NCBI GenBank assembly: GCA_030280995.1
Contig: JASXTE010000011.1
Location: 17,192,603 to 17,256,602 of the forward strand
Source: Hemileia vastatrix
Taxonomy: Eukaryota > Basidiomycota > Pucciniomycetes > Pucciniales > Zaghouaniaceae
Reading direction: 5' to 3'
DNA length: 64,000 nucleotides
In this document: positions 42,856 to 55,100 of the stretch, in pieces
Position numbering within the stretch: the stretch's first letter is position 1
How the letters are laid out: each line of letters starts with the position of its first letter
Made by a program: the position numbers and the translations under genes
The notes under the pieces: model-generated
What the model was told of the DNA's origin: nothing
Database searches by the model: none
Seen by the model: the letters and a program-made list of their open reading frames with translations, nothing else

Positions 42856-43698
42856 AACTCTCTTTTATTTTTTCTCTTCTTAAAATTCTAAAACTTCTTC
42901 TCTTCTAAAAAAATTTTTTTTTGTTTTCTTTTCTTCTTTCTTCTTTTTTCTTTCAAAAGTTTTCAACCTTCTTTAAAATAAATAAAATTAAAATAAACTA
43001 AAATTAAAATAAAATTAAAAATAAAAAAAAAAAAAATAATAAAATTAAAATCTTAAAAATGAATAAATTCCTTTGCATTTTCTTTTCTCTTTTCAAAACT
43101 TTTCTTCTTTTCCCTTATTTCTTTTTCATCAAACTATCAAAATTTTTCACAAACTCAAAATGACAATCTTTCTCAAATTTCACTTCAACCTCTAAATCTC
43201 TCTTTTAAAATTTCTTCAAACAAATTACTTCTTTCTTTCAAATTCTTTTTAAAATATTATTTCTTCTTTTTCTTCTTTCTTTTCAAATAACTAAAATTCC
43301 TCAAAACTTCATTAAATAAGCTTTCACAAATAACAATTTTTTCTTTCATTAAATTTTCATTTCAAACAAAATTATTTCAATCAACTATTTCTTTTTTCTT
43401 ACTTTAATTTTTTCTTTTTAAAATTTAAACTAAAATTCCTTCAATTAAATATTCTTTCTTTTCTTCTTTCTTTCAAATTTTTTCTTCTTTCAAAATTTAA
43501 AACAAAATTTTATTCAAATCTTTTTCTTTCTTCTTTTTTTATTTTTCTCTCAAAATCTTATAAAATAAATATTAAAATTTTAATTAAAACAACAAAATAA
43601 AAATAAATAAATAAATACACAAATTTCTTTCTATTTTTTTTTACTCTTTCTTTCTTTTCCTTTTTCCTTCCATTTTAAATTTTCTCCTTTATTTTTTC
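42856..43698. other. Pyrimidine-rich low-complexity tract of A3
   Basis: Same composition and position as 28495-29457 in A2: T/C/A only on +, with an AAATAAAATTAAAAT block near 42975-43050. No ORF. Confidence 0.6.
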
Positions 43699-44628
43699 TC
43701 AAACCAATATCTTCATTTTTTCCAAAACCACTCTAATTTCCTTCCTGCATTTCTCAAAAACCTCCTCCTCTCCTACTGGTACCACTTCCCCAATTTCCAG
43801 TAATTCTTCAGCCACGTCAAAGGAGGCAGCATCAACAATCTTATTGACTTCACCGCTTAACTCTTCAATGAATCGAGTTCGTTGACCTTGGCAAGGTTTC
43901 TTCAACCATACCTGGTCAAGAGTCTCTTTGTTGTCCTCCCTCGAATCACAACAGGTTGATCTGCCTCAACTGGCAGCAATGGTGCAGCTTCCGTGATCGG
44001 AACTTCTGCGATGACATCTGAATTCTAAAAAAAGATCATCAGTAACAAAGTTTCTAAAATAACAGAAGAATGGACTTACTTCGAATAATGGGTCAGCTTC
44101 TAGAAATAACTTCAATGTGACTTCCACCGTCATTTTTTTTTCTTCTTTGTCATCTTTGATGACCATCTGCCGCTTCTTTGGCCTCTGTCTTGAAATGGGG
44201 ACTCTCTCCTCATTTTCTTCCACCAATTCATCCACCTCCTCTTCTACCCTTTGTTTTTTAACCGTGGCTTGGGTTACCCAGGTTGCCATGGTGTCCTCGA
44301 CTTCCTCCTCAACTGCTTCTGACTAATCATCCCTGATCGACACATCCCATATGTCTTCGACCACTTCTTTGGTCTTTGGTATTACCCAATATTTGGTCTT
44401 GGTAAACTTTTGTTCAATGTCAGAGTTTTTCGCTAAAGCATCACACACCACCCGTCTCCATCGGCAAAACTTGCATTTCATGCGAGGACCTGGAGTAGTC
44501 GTGCTTTCAACACAGAAGTATTCCATAGTTTTACAAGCCGTGCATGCTTGGGAGTACTGTCGAGTAACGAGCCCACCATCCGCTTTGGGGTGAGGAGGCG
44601 TGGGAGCTGGAGTTGGACAAGCTGACAT
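43699..44628 (-). pseudogene. Antisense Zn2Cys6-type gene of family A (A3 copy)
   Basis: Exon 1 is 44628-44080 (183 codons from ATG), with a 55-bp GTAAGT...TTTTTTTAG intron 44079-44025, and exon 2 is 44024-43699; about 291 codons in all. Cysteines at residues 29, 32, 39, 52, 55 and 62 give CX2CX6CX12CX2CX6C, the spacing of the fungal Zn(II)2Cys6 DNA-binding cluster. Basic residues lie between the last two cysteines (RWRRVV) rather than after the second, as is usual. An acidic middle, a basic NLS-like RQRPKKRQ and a C-terminal FIEELSGEVNKIVDAASFDV helix region follow. Lesions: TAG at 44324-44326 (CAA in A2) and a one-base loss near 43940. It sits between pol and the 3' LTR, convergent with pol, with its own TATA box. 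DNA binding is inferred from spacing only. Confidence 0.82.
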
Positions 44629-44710
44629 AATAATAATAATAATAAACAAGAATTAAATAAAGGGAAAATAGTGTGGGAAGTATATGTCTCACGCTCAAAG
44701 GAGCTCGCGT

Positions 44711-44717
44711 TTTTATA
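44711..44717 (-). promoter_or_regulatory. TATA box of the A3 antisense gene
   Basis: The - strand reads GGGTATAAAAACGCGAG, about 85 bp before the ATG and 10 bp inside the LTR. The same box is conserved in A2. It gives the antisense gene a promoter distinct from the LTR sense promoter. Confidence 0.65.
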
Positions 44718-44727
44718 CCCAGGCATC

Positions 44728-45537
44728 TGTCACGCGCCACGTGACACTTGAGGCAAAAGCAGCTCATTAAATCAATAATACAGAGGTCTAAATCCATACT
44801 CGAAGCGCAGAAAGCAATTCTACATAGCAACTGTGACTTTCCTTTTTGTACTCACTATTCAACCGCGCTAGTCTAAACTCTAAATCTAAATTAATCAATC
44901 TCTCAATAGTGTGTCTCAGTATTTTCTTCAATAAGCGACGCACAGCGCAATAGTAAATTTAATAGTACCCTAAAAAGTTTATTAAATGTCTGTGAATTAT
45001 TAAAAGGGGTAGTAAGCATGGACGGAATGGTTAGTGGAGGATTAAAGGGTTGACAGATGTTAGTGAGGAGGGTCCAGGTGTAACAGGTGTATTTTTTAAT
45101 GGTCTGTGGTGTGGGGAATAGTGGATAGGTATGAGGTTAATGCAAGGAGTAGTAAAGGATATAAAAGGGGTTGGGTTTTTGGTTCGACATTCTTTAGAAT
45201 TAAATTATAAAACATATATATAGTTAATAGTGGTAAAGGTTTAGGTTAAATCATTATTATTGTATCTTTCTTTATTTTCTCAGTAATCATTTCTAAATCC
45301 TAAATATTTGATTATTGAGTTTCCAACCCTTCGTGAGATTTTAAGAATTTTAATATTACCTTTAAATTATATTAGAATTCTTCTCAAACATATCTTGAAG
45401 CAGTAGCTCTTCCTTTGAGTCATCTTCGAATCACTTCCTTGAACATTTCCTCTGTGCATCAAAGAAGTTTCTAAACTCGTCCCTCCATTTCACTTCCAGG
45501 AACACCCTCGACCTTGTGCATAGGTCTTCCAGTGACA
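44728..45537 (+). repeat. 3' LTR of the outer family-A element (A3)
   Basis: 810 bp beginning with TGTCACGCGCCACGTGACA and ending AGTGACA. The self-primer 14-mer AGAATTAAATTATA is retained. No target duplication with the A1 left flank. Confidence 0.9.
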
Positions 45538-45547
45538 GCTATGGAGA

Positions 45548-46095
45548 GGGTGGCGAGTTAAATTTTGAATGATGAGGAAGGGAGCAAGATGGATTTGATG
45601 CTTGGGGCATCAAGTTTGGTTAAAAGGTGTATTGGGGTTTCTATTGGAGGCAAATGGGAGGCAAGCAAGGTGGATTTGAGGGGCCAGGCATCAATAGAAT
45701 TTGAAAGGGTGTGTTGGGGTGTCTAGTGGAGATGAATGGATGGAGAGTGTGGTATGTTTTAGGAGTGGGGTGTCTATTGGAGGCAAATTGGAGTAAAGCA
45801 AGGTAGATTTAAGGGGTGGGGCATCAATTAAAATTGTAAGGGTGTGCTGGGATGTCTAGTGGAGATGAAGGGAACAAGAGCAAGGTAAGTTTGAGGAGTG
45901 GGGTTTCTATTGGAGGAAAATGGGAGTAAACAACATGGATTAAAGGGGTGGGGCATTAATTAAAGTTGAAAGTGTGTTCTGGGGTTTCTAGTGGAGATGA
46001 AGAGATGGAGAGCGAGGTAAGTTTCAGGAGTGGGGTTTCTATTGGAGGTAAATGGGAGGCAAGCAAGGTGGATTTGCAGGGTTGCAAATCAAGTA
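45548..46095 (+). repeat. Minisatellite, ~133-bp unit, about four copies
   Basis: TCTATTGGAGG recurs with its T-C-T-A-T-T-G-G core at about 45641, 45774, 45907 and 46039 (spacing 133, 133, 132). Each unit also contains a related half-repeat TCTAGTGGAGA and the motif GGGGTGGGGCATCAATTAAA. The + strand is G-rich and C-poor. No ORF crosses it. Confidence 0.8.
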
Positions 46096-46690
46096 GAGGT
46101 GAAGCAGTGAGGTGAAGTCACTTTTAGAGGAGGAAAAAATAAAAATAATATAGCAGTATCCTGGTTAGAAGCAGTAGCTCGTCACATAAAATAGAAAATC
46201 TATTTACAATCTACTTCCCATAAGATAGGTCTAAAACTGCCTCTCAGGTCTGGAGGTTGAGAAAGATCATACCATTTCTGTTCAAAATATGCTATGAAAT
46301 CATACAATGCTAAATGTTTTGATTCATAGATCGAAAATATTTTCTTTCTTACCACATAGGGGAGGTTCTGGCCCGGAATTCAAGATGTTGGTGAGAGAGA
46401 TTGTCTATGGTAAAGAGGATTGGACCTTTCAATGAAGAATTTTTCAGGGTAGATGACAGGATGGGATGAGGGTAGGAGTGCGCAGAAAGGTAGGAAGGCT
46501 GGGATATCCAGAAAGTTGTCCAAGATGTGGTTATGAGATATTGAGCATAAAAATGTCAGATAAGAGGTGAACATTGAAATGTAAAGTGTCTAATAACCCA
46601 ATTATTAGAAAAAATAATTGCGGAAGATAATTGGGGTATGAAGATTATTTTCTGCAATAAATTTAATTGTGGATCCCTGAACATTGATAC
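46096..46690. other. Unannotated spacer between minisatellite and satellite
   Basis: No recognisable gene or repeat; one 64-codon ORF on - (46574-46380) has no known motif. Confidence 0.45.
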
Positions 46691-47434
46691 CCCCTATTAT
46701 AAGTATAGCAAAAACTCGTGTGCCAAATGCATACCAGGTGATGTTACACCTTTTATAATATTATTAAATAAAGGTAAAAAAATATGAAAATGATTTGTTT
46801 TTAAAAAAATAAATTGATATCCAAAAGCAATATGAGGGATAAAAATTTAAAATTAAAGGGATCAAATATGAAATAAAAAATTAAATTAAAACTCTTGCCA
46901 TCAAAAGCAAGTAGAAATGATGGGGTGAATGCCCACTAGTGGCACTAAACTTGGACTATAGTTTCTTTCTTTAAAAAAAAACAAGGTGCCAACCTGAGGT
47001 TGAACCAAACTTCAGAAGAACCATTTGGCCATATCAAACAACTTCTAGTGCAATTATTGAAGAAAAATTCATTTTCATTGCAATAGAGAGAATTGATCAT
47101 ATAAGACTGCATGTGACCAAAAGTGTCCAGCAAAAGTTTGGCCAAACTTGTGCTGGAAACTTTTATGATGGAGAGTAGCTAGGGTGGAATTTTTCTTCAG
47201 TTCATCTGGTATTTCTTATAAACATGTGCACAGGTATTTGATCATTGTGCCTCACTCATATTTATTTTTTGAATGATTTTTTGTCACAAGTATGTTATTA
47301 ATATTATAAGTATAGCAAAAACTTGTGTACCATATGCATACTGGGTGATGTTACACATTTTCAAAGATTATTAAATAAAGGTAAAAAATATGAAAATGAT
47401 TTGTTTTACGAAAAATAAATTGATATACAAAAGC

Positions 47435-48714
47435 TATCGGCCGGTCTTCTAGAAGGAGGAGAAGGAGAAGGAAAATAGAAAGGAGGAAGGCGAGACAAAA
47501 TGGAATGGTAAAATAATATTAAAGAATATATGTATTTAAAAAGAGGAGGCAACGAGACTTGATTGAGAAATTTGACAAAATAGTAAGGCTTTTTTTAAAT
47601 TAAAATATAATTATTTTACTAGTTGTTGTTTTCAATTCCTAGAAACACTTATATGTATTATTAGACTTAGAGCAACCGTGGAAATTTATTAAAATTTATA
47701 TTAGAACTATGAAACTAATGACAGTAATTATAGTTTGTATAATATTTAAATATGTAATAACAAGGTGAGTGTAATAAGTGATAGAGCTACAGGGGGTTTC
47801 CCAAGGCCCTTATATAGGCAAGGGGCCCTCTGAAGCGCCACAAGAAATTATATCCTATAAAAAATAAGATAAGAAAAAATAAATAGTTAAAATTAAGTGT
47901 ACCAAATCTGTAAGGGAAAAATATAAAACAATTAATTAAAATAATAAGTAAGAGCCCAAAAAATCCACCAATTTAACCCCAAAAAAATCTTTAAAATAAG
48001 TGAGTAATTAAATAAGATTGAAACACTTGAAGTATTAACCAATTCAATTCATAACAAGTTTGATAATATCCCATTTTAAGTAAGACATAAAAATTAAACT
48101 ATTTTAATAAAATAATTGGTGTAATTAATTAATTAAGTCTGGAACATAATATAGTAATTAATATAACCTATTTTAATAGTGTAAGAATTAAATTAGGTTA
48201 AAACAATTTATTAATTTAGTATTATTACTAAATTTTAGAAAACAACATTAGTAATTAATTAAATAAAATGTTTTGACTAATTTAATACCTTAATGACATA
48301 ATTATGAGTCAAAAAAGCACTCAATATTCATAATTCATATGCTATAAAAGTTTTTATTTTAATACTTTAATTAAATTTATTTATTTAATTATATTAGCAG
48401 TTAATATTTTGATTTTTTAACTATAATATATTTAATAAATTAATTAATAATTTATAGGTATTAAATACATGAAAAATGCGCCAAAATTTTATAGAATATA
48501 AAGTATTTAATGAGTTTTAGTTGTATCCATAATTTATTTAATAATAAATTTAATATAACCCTTATTTTAGTTATATTATAGTACAATTGTTATAAAATTT
48601 TATTATGCAATATAATATTAATTTAAATACATAAAATGCATAATTTTTCGCCCTCATTAAGCTCCAATAGATTAACATACAATTTTCTGGGCTCCTGGTA
48701 TAGCCTGGCTGACA
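47435..48714 (-). repeat. Solo LTR in satellite, E4-related family
   Basis: 1,280 bp with perfect duplication AAAGC (47430-47434 and 48715-48719). The + strand starts TATCGGCCGGTCTTCTAGAAG and ends TATAGCCTGGCTGACA, like the E4 LTR termini (TATCAGCC...GGCTGACA), but the interior differs. A TATATAAG box is readable on the - strand near 47815. It formed by LTR-LTR recombination of a full element. Confidence 0.88.
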
Positions 48715-50815
48715 AAAGCAATATGTGGGATAAAAAGGTAAAATTAAAGGGATCAAATATGAAATAAAAATTTAAAATATAATTACTGCCATCAAGAGCA
48801 AGTAGACATGTTGGGGAAAACGCCCACCAGTGAGGCAAAAATTGGACTATAATTCCTTTTTTAAAAAACAAAAAAGTGTCAACCTGAGGTTTAACAAAAC
48901 TTCAGCAGAACCATTTGGTCATATCAATTAACTTCTAGTGCAATTATTGAGATAGAATTGATCACACCAGACTGCATGTGACCAAAATTTTCCAGCACAA
49001 GTTCAGCCAAACTTTTGCTGGAAACATTTATGATGGAGAGTAGCTAGGGTAGAATTTGTCTTCAGTTAATCTGGTATTTCTTATAAACATCTCCATTGGT
49101 ATTTGATATTTGTGCCTCACTCATATATATCATTTGATTAATTTATTGTCACCATTATTTTATTAATATTATAAGTATAGAAAAAACTCATGTGCCAAAT
49201 GCATACCAGGTGATGTTACACCTTTTATAATATTATGAAATAAAAGTAAAAAAATATGAAAATTATTAGCTTTACAATAATTTAAGCAGATTTTTTTAAA
49301 AAAAAAAGATAAATAAAAAAGGAAAATTAATCTCAAAGAGATCAATTGTGAAAAACAAAATACTAGTAAAATTCTTTCTCTCAAAAGCCAGTAGAAGTGT
49401 TGAAACAAATAAGAGCCATCTGGGCTAAATTGTAATAAGTGACATTTTTTTTAAAGATAAAAAATTATACACCTGAGGTCAGAAAGAATGACAGGTGGAT
49501 GATTCAGCTAAAAAAAACTACTTGTATTGAAGTTTGATAAAAAAAATTTTTTTTGTTTCCAAAGAGAGAATTGATCGCATCTGACTGCATGTGACCAAAA
49601 GTGTCCAGCATAAGTTCAGCCAAACTTGTGCTGGACACTTTTATGATCGAGGGTAGCTTGGGTGGAATTTTTCATCAGTTCCTTTATCTTGTATTTCTCA
49701 TAAGCATGTCAACTGGTATTTTATCAGTCTGTATCATTCATATTTATCATCCAATTAATATTTTATCACCATTATATTATTAATGTTATTAGTATAGCAA
49801 AAACTTGTGTGACGAATGCATACCAGGTGAAGTTATACCTTCAATAATTTTTTAATTAGATGGAAATAAATATGGAAATGATTAGTTTTACAAAAATTAA
49901 ATAGAAATTTAAAAGTAAAAAGAGGAATAAAAGAGTAAAAAAAAAGGCAATGAGTTCAAATATGAAAAAAATACTAGTAAAATTCCTGCTATCAAGAGCC
50001 AGTAGAGGTATTAAAGCGAATGGGAGCCATCAGGGCTAAATTGTAATAAGTGACCTTTTCTTTAAAGATAAAAAATTACACACCTGAGATTGGGAAGAAA
50101 AGCAGGTGGATTATTTAGCTAAACCAAACTACTTCTAGTGAAATTTGATAAAAATTTTTTTTTGTTGCCATACAGAGAATATATCCCATCTGACTACACA
50201 TGACCAAAAGTGTCCAGCACAAGTTTGGGAAAACTTGTGCTGGACACCTCTATGATGGAGAGTAGCTGGGGTAGAATTTTTCTTCAGTTCATCTGGTATT
50301 CCTTACAAACATGTCTACTGGTATTTTATCTTTGTGCCTCACTCATATATATTGTTTGAGTAATTTTTTGTCTTAACTATATTATTAATTTTATAAGTAT
50401 AGCAAAAAATTGTGTGCCAAATGCATACTGAGTGATGTTACACCTTTTATAATATTATTAAATAAATGTATAAAAATATTAAAATAATTTATTTTAAAAA
50501 TTATTAATTGATATCCAAATGTAATATGAGGAATAAAAAATTAAGTCAAAGGGATCAAATATGAAAAAAGAAATCCAAGTATTATTCCTAGTATCAAAGG
50601 CCAGTAGAGATGTTGAAGCAAATGAGAGCCATCAGGGATAAAGTTTACTAAATTGACTATTTTTTAAAGATGAAAAATTGTGTACCTGTGGTTTGGATGA
50701 ACTCTAGGTGGACAATTCAGCTATATCAAACTACATCTAGCGAAGTTTCTTATCAAATAATTTTTTTCAGTTCCATAGAGAGAATTGATCCCGTCTGACT
50801 GCACCTGACCAAAAG

Positions 50816-51989
50816 TATCAGCCGGGATGTCTAGAAGATTGAAGAAATGAATATGAATAATAAAGATAGAAATGGAAATAATAAGGTAGTAATATAAAAT
50901 GAAATGAAACAGATATAATTTGAGAGAATAGGACGACAATATAATTGAGATATGACAGAAGTTGTAAGTATTAAATTAAATTGCAAATATTATTAATAAT
51001 AATAAATGTTCAAAAGCGCATCAGTTTAAAATTAGTATTATAAATCTTAAGGCAACCTATAATAATTTATATAGTATTTAAATTAGATGTAATGCACTAA
51101 TAAAAATAGTAAATAAAGAAATATATTTAAAATTTGTTGAGTGAGTGTATAGTAAGTAAGTTATCCTCTACCAGATGGACTTCTAAAGCCCTTTTATAGG
51201 CAAGAGGACATTCTGGAGCGTTCCAATAGTATATACAAAAAGGTAAAATTATGTGAAATAATTAATTTATAAGAATCTAATTTAAAAACATAAAAAATAA
51301 ATCCGTGAATAATAAAATATCTTTCCCATTAGTAATCCCTAAAAAAGAATAGAATTAATATAACAACTAACTACGTGAGTATAAAAAATATGAGAACTAT
51401 GAGAAAGAAATCTAAAGAAGGAATAACAATAGCTAGAAAAGTATAATTAAAATAAAAGGAAGTATTTTTACGCTTTTAAATAAGCTTAACTAAGTATAAG
51501 TAATATTAATTTAAATATTTCAAGTAAATGAACTATTAAATCAATTGAACAACTAATTAAGTTGATTCAAGAACCTTTTAACATGATAATTTGAATTTAA
51601 TCATATTAAATTAATGTAGTAATATTAGTAACAAAATTAGGGTCACAGAAGCGCCAAATATTGATGGATATTATTATATGATAGGTTGTATTTAGTTTTA
51701 TATAAATTTTATTATTAAAAATTGTAATTACTGTGTAGGTTAAATTTACACTGATAATATAATTTAAAATAATTTATTTATACATATAAATCACACCATG
51801 ATATTATAGAATATTATATTTATTTATGTAATACAATTTATTTAATAATAAAATTAAGTATAATATTTTATTTCATTCACAAAACATTTATAATTTTATT
51901 TTAAATAATTTTTTGTATTTACATAAAGTTATTCCTTTACAGTAATTTATTATATAAATTACTGGACTCCTGAGATAGCCTGGTTGACA
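50816..51989 (-). repeat. 3' LTR of E4
   Basis: 1,174 bp, differing from 58822-59996 at only a handful of positions by eye. Ends CCTGGTTGACA, followed by the complement of the polypurine tract. Confidence 0.94.
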
Positions 51990-52023
51990 CTCCCTCACTC
52001 TAAAAAAAACAATAAAAAAAATG

Positions 52024-52353
52024 TTAAGATTTTTTCTTTTTATATATTTTTGACAGAGTAGATAGATTTGAAATTTCCTTTCCAGGTATCCATACAACAT
52101 GTTCAGATGACTTGTTTTTATATCTCAATAAATATTCAATACCTCTTTCAGAAGTGATAATTCTATTTTTGAGAATTTTATCAATTTCTGCAGTTTCTGT
52201 GACTTCCTGTGGGTTTTTCTTAGGTCTTCCCCTTCTTTTGGTAAATAAGTCACTGTTGGAAGTATAAGGTTTAATCAAAGAAATGGGAAAAACAGGATGT
52301 TTTCTATCATATGGAGAATACAATACTACTTCTACTGCATTATCACCAACCAT
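52024..52353 (-). pseudogene. E4 chromodomain end of pol
   Basis: 109 codons after a frameshift. Contains the basic KRRGRPKKNPQE and the chromodomain GIEYLLRYKNKSSEHVVWIP ending in a lysine tail. It corresponds to 20519-20884 in E2. Confidence 0.8.
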
Positions 52354-52436
52354 TTTTTAACAACAAATGCTCCCGCAAAAGGATCTTTTAATTTGTTGTT
52401 ACCTTGTAAATTGAAATGGACAGTAGATATCAACAC

Positions 52437-53180
52437 TTAATAACCCTTGTTAAATTTGTATTCTTTATGGGATTTATCCCATCTTTTCTTTTCATATTCA
52501 AATGCTTTATCAATACAGCTTTGAGCATGTTTTCTACATAGCTGTTGCATTTGCATAAAAGATTTTACACCAGGATGTAGTTCCAAATTTGGTAATTTAT
52601 TATTGAAAATTTGAGCAGGAGTATTTGGGACATAACCTAACCAAAGCTCAAAAGGCTTTTTCTCAGTGACAGAATGAACAGTACTATTATATGCAAATTC
52701 AAGACCAGGCAAAAGAGTGACCCAGTCATGAGTAAATCTGTCATTGTATTTATATTCTAAACCAAAGTCACAATACCTTCTAATCATATATTCCAGAGTT
52801 TGAATCATCCTTTCAGCTAGACCATCTGTCTGAGGATGATGAGCAGTAGATAACTTTAACTCACAGCCACAAATATCCATTAAATAGGTCCAAAACTCAG
52901 AAGTAAATTTTGGTTCTCTATCAGAGATAATGGCTTTTGGGAATCCAATATTATTAAACATGGAAGACCACCATAAGAAAGGTAATTCTTTGGTGGATAC
53001 ATCTTTGTGGGTTGGAATAAATTTACAAATTTTTGGGAATCTATCTACAATCACCCAACAAGAGTTATAACTGTCTTTACCTGCTACAGGAAGGCCAGTG
53101 ACAAAATCCATGTTAATTATTTTCCAAGGAGCATTAGGTGCTTCAATATGTTGTAGTAACCCTGCTCTCTTACCTGTCAA
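52437..53180 (-). pseudogene. E4 integrase core
   Basis: 247 codons: NMDFVTGLPVAGKD (first Asp), ISDREPKFTSEFW (second Asp) and HHPQTDGLAERMIQTLE (catalytic Glu). The DDE triad is intact. WLGYVPNTPAQ and a Cys/His-poor C-terminal part follow. Stops before and after separate it from the zinc region and chromodomain. Confidence 0.85.
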
Positions 53181-53186
53181 TCTTTT

Positions 53187-53714
53187 TTATTTTTGGCAAG
53201 AATCACAAGATTCAACATATAATTTTGTATCTTCAGACATATTAGCCCACCAAGCAGTGTTTCTGATTCTAATAAATGTTTTTTCTAGATCAAAATGACC
53301 AGCAAATATGTCATCATGACAAATTTTGAGGATATTTTCTTTCATAGAAGGGGCAATTACAATTACCTTTTTCAGATTTCTTCTATAATAAATATAAACA
53401 TCTTCCGTAGAAAACTTTCCTTTCATCAAAGCAATTTGATACTTTTCAGGAAGAGTTTTAATCAATGCTTGAGTTGAAGCATTCTTAGGATCATTTAAGA
53501 TAGTAACTAATTTATTTAAATCAGAATCTTTATTATATGAATCCAGTATTAATTGTAATAACTCTTCTTCCATATCAACTATAAATATACCATGGATATG
53601 AAAAGTATCATCTTCAGGCACATAAGCAGGATTGGAGTCATTATTTGGCAGAGGCAGTCTGGACAACACGTTAACATTGGAGTGAACATTTCCAGCTCTA
53701 TGGATAATTGTCAT
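53187..53714 (-). pseudogene. E4 RNase H end and integrase zinc region
   Basis: 175 codons: IIHRAGNVHSNVNVLSRLPL (RNase H end), then the H2C2 zinc region (CHDDIFAGHFDLEKT, CDSCQ). A TAA in AAATAAAAAAG ends it. Confidence 0.8.
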
Positions 53715-53744
53715 CCGTCCTCTGTATTCTTGGACAGCAAGTTG

Positions 53745-55022
53745 TCACCTGAACATATGTCTATTAGGTGTTTTAAGGTTTAAGAGGGATTTTACAGCAC
53801 TACAGTCAGTTAACAATTCAAACTTTTGGTCATCTAGATAGTAATGAAGTTTCTCAAGAGCCCAAACAACTGCTAAGCACTCTAATTGAGTGGCACCATA
53901 TTTCAATTCACTATTTCTTAAGGTTCTTGAAATATAAAAAATTACAACTTCTGAGGTTTTATCATTAATAATTTGTTTCTGGTGTAAGGCAGCACCCAGA
54001 ACAACAAAACTAGCATCTGTATACAGGACAAATGGTTTGTTAAAGTCTGGAAGAGCTAAGATAGGGGTTGTCATTAAGCAACTTTTTAAAGTATCAAAAG
54101 CTTTTTGACAGTCACTATTCCAGATGTATGCAACATTTTTCCTAGTGAGTTTGGTAAGAGGTAAGGCTATAACCTGATAATTTTTAATATATTGCCTGTA
54201 ATAGCCACACATACCCAAAAAACTTTGGATTTCTCTTACAGAGGTTGGTGCTTTCACATTTTGAATTGCAGCAACTTTGTTTTGGTCTACACATATATGT
54301 AGGCCTGACACAACATGGCCAAGGATTTTCAAAGATTGAAAACCAAATTTACACTTTTTTAAGGACAAGGTCATATTGATTTCATCCATTTTTTGAAAAA
54401 CTCTATTCAAGTGAACCATATTTTCATCAAAAGTTTTAGAAAAAACTATGATATCATCAATATACACCATGAGCCATCCTTCAATGATTTCCTGATGGAA
54501 AGTGTTATCCATGACTTTTTGGAAAACTGAAGGGGCATTTTTGGGGAAAAATGGCATTCTAATATACTTATATATTCCCATATCAGTAGAAATAACCAAA
54601 AAAGTTCGAGAATTTTTCTCAACTGGAACTTGATGATACCCTTTGTTACCATCCAGACAACTAATAAATTTAGCACCTTGCAAGGTAGCATGAATTGAAT
54701 TAATTCTGGGTAACGGATAAATATCATCAACAGTATAAGTGTTTAATGCCCTGTAATCTCCACATACTCTATCTTTATCCTTTTCATAAGAAATCAAGAC
54801 TGGGGAGATGACACAATATTGAGGGGTGACATCCACTTTTTCAATGATGTTCATTTTTAATAATGTGGCAATATTATCTTCAATTTCCTTCCTTTTTGTT
54901 GGAGAAGCAGGATAGGGCTTTTTTCTAAGAGTAGGAGGAATATCATTTAAGTTACAGGATAAGGTAATTTTCATTTCTTCCTGAACACTTCCTAAGACAT
55001 GAGAACCATGAGCAAAAGCCAT
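53745..55022 (-). pseudogene. E4 reverse transcriptase and RNase H
   Basis: 425 codons: KKPYPASPTKRKEIEDN, VCGDYRALNTYTVDDIYP, GNKGYHQVP, MPFFPKNAPSVFQ, the catalytic YIDDIIVFS (intact), FLGMCGYYRQYIKNYQ, RNase H LYTDASFVVLGAAL and LKYGATQLECLAVVW. It ends at a TGA where the relatives have Trp (MFRWQLAVQ). Confidence 0.88.
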
Positions 55023-55100
55023 AGGGAAAGAAGTAATTGAGGCAATAATAGAATTCTTTTCTTCACTAGTTAACTGATCACCAAAAGAAGCAGTATTTAT

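Larger units (their letters stand above)
10707..45537 (+). mobile_element. Ty3 chromovirus family A, outermost element of the nest (A1 5' part + A3 3' part)
   Basis: The 5' part (10707-13848) has an LTR, self-primer PBS, gag, protease and the start of RT. The 3' part (about 40213-45537) has RT, RNase H, integrase, chromodomain, an antisense gene and the 3' LTR. The two LTRs share variants against the A2 copy (for example the CCTCC...CAC...CCAGGAACACCCTCGACC end), supporting one element. However, no matching target duplication is seen (GGCAG left, GCTAT right), and about 126 bp of RT sequence is present on both sides of an unrelated 355-bp stretch (39856-40212). The halves may therefore be a recombinant. 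E3 and everything nested in it separate the two parts. Confidence 0.65.

Noticed and set aside
10702..45542. Target duplication for the outer family-A element
   Set aside because: GGCAG on the left and GCTAT on the right do not match, so a single clean insertion of A1/A3 cannot be claimed.
48571..49408. Hydrophobic - strand ORFs in the satellite and solo LTR
   Set aside because: AT-rich DNA yields Phe/Ile/Leu-rich chance ORFs; they are not conserved between monomers.
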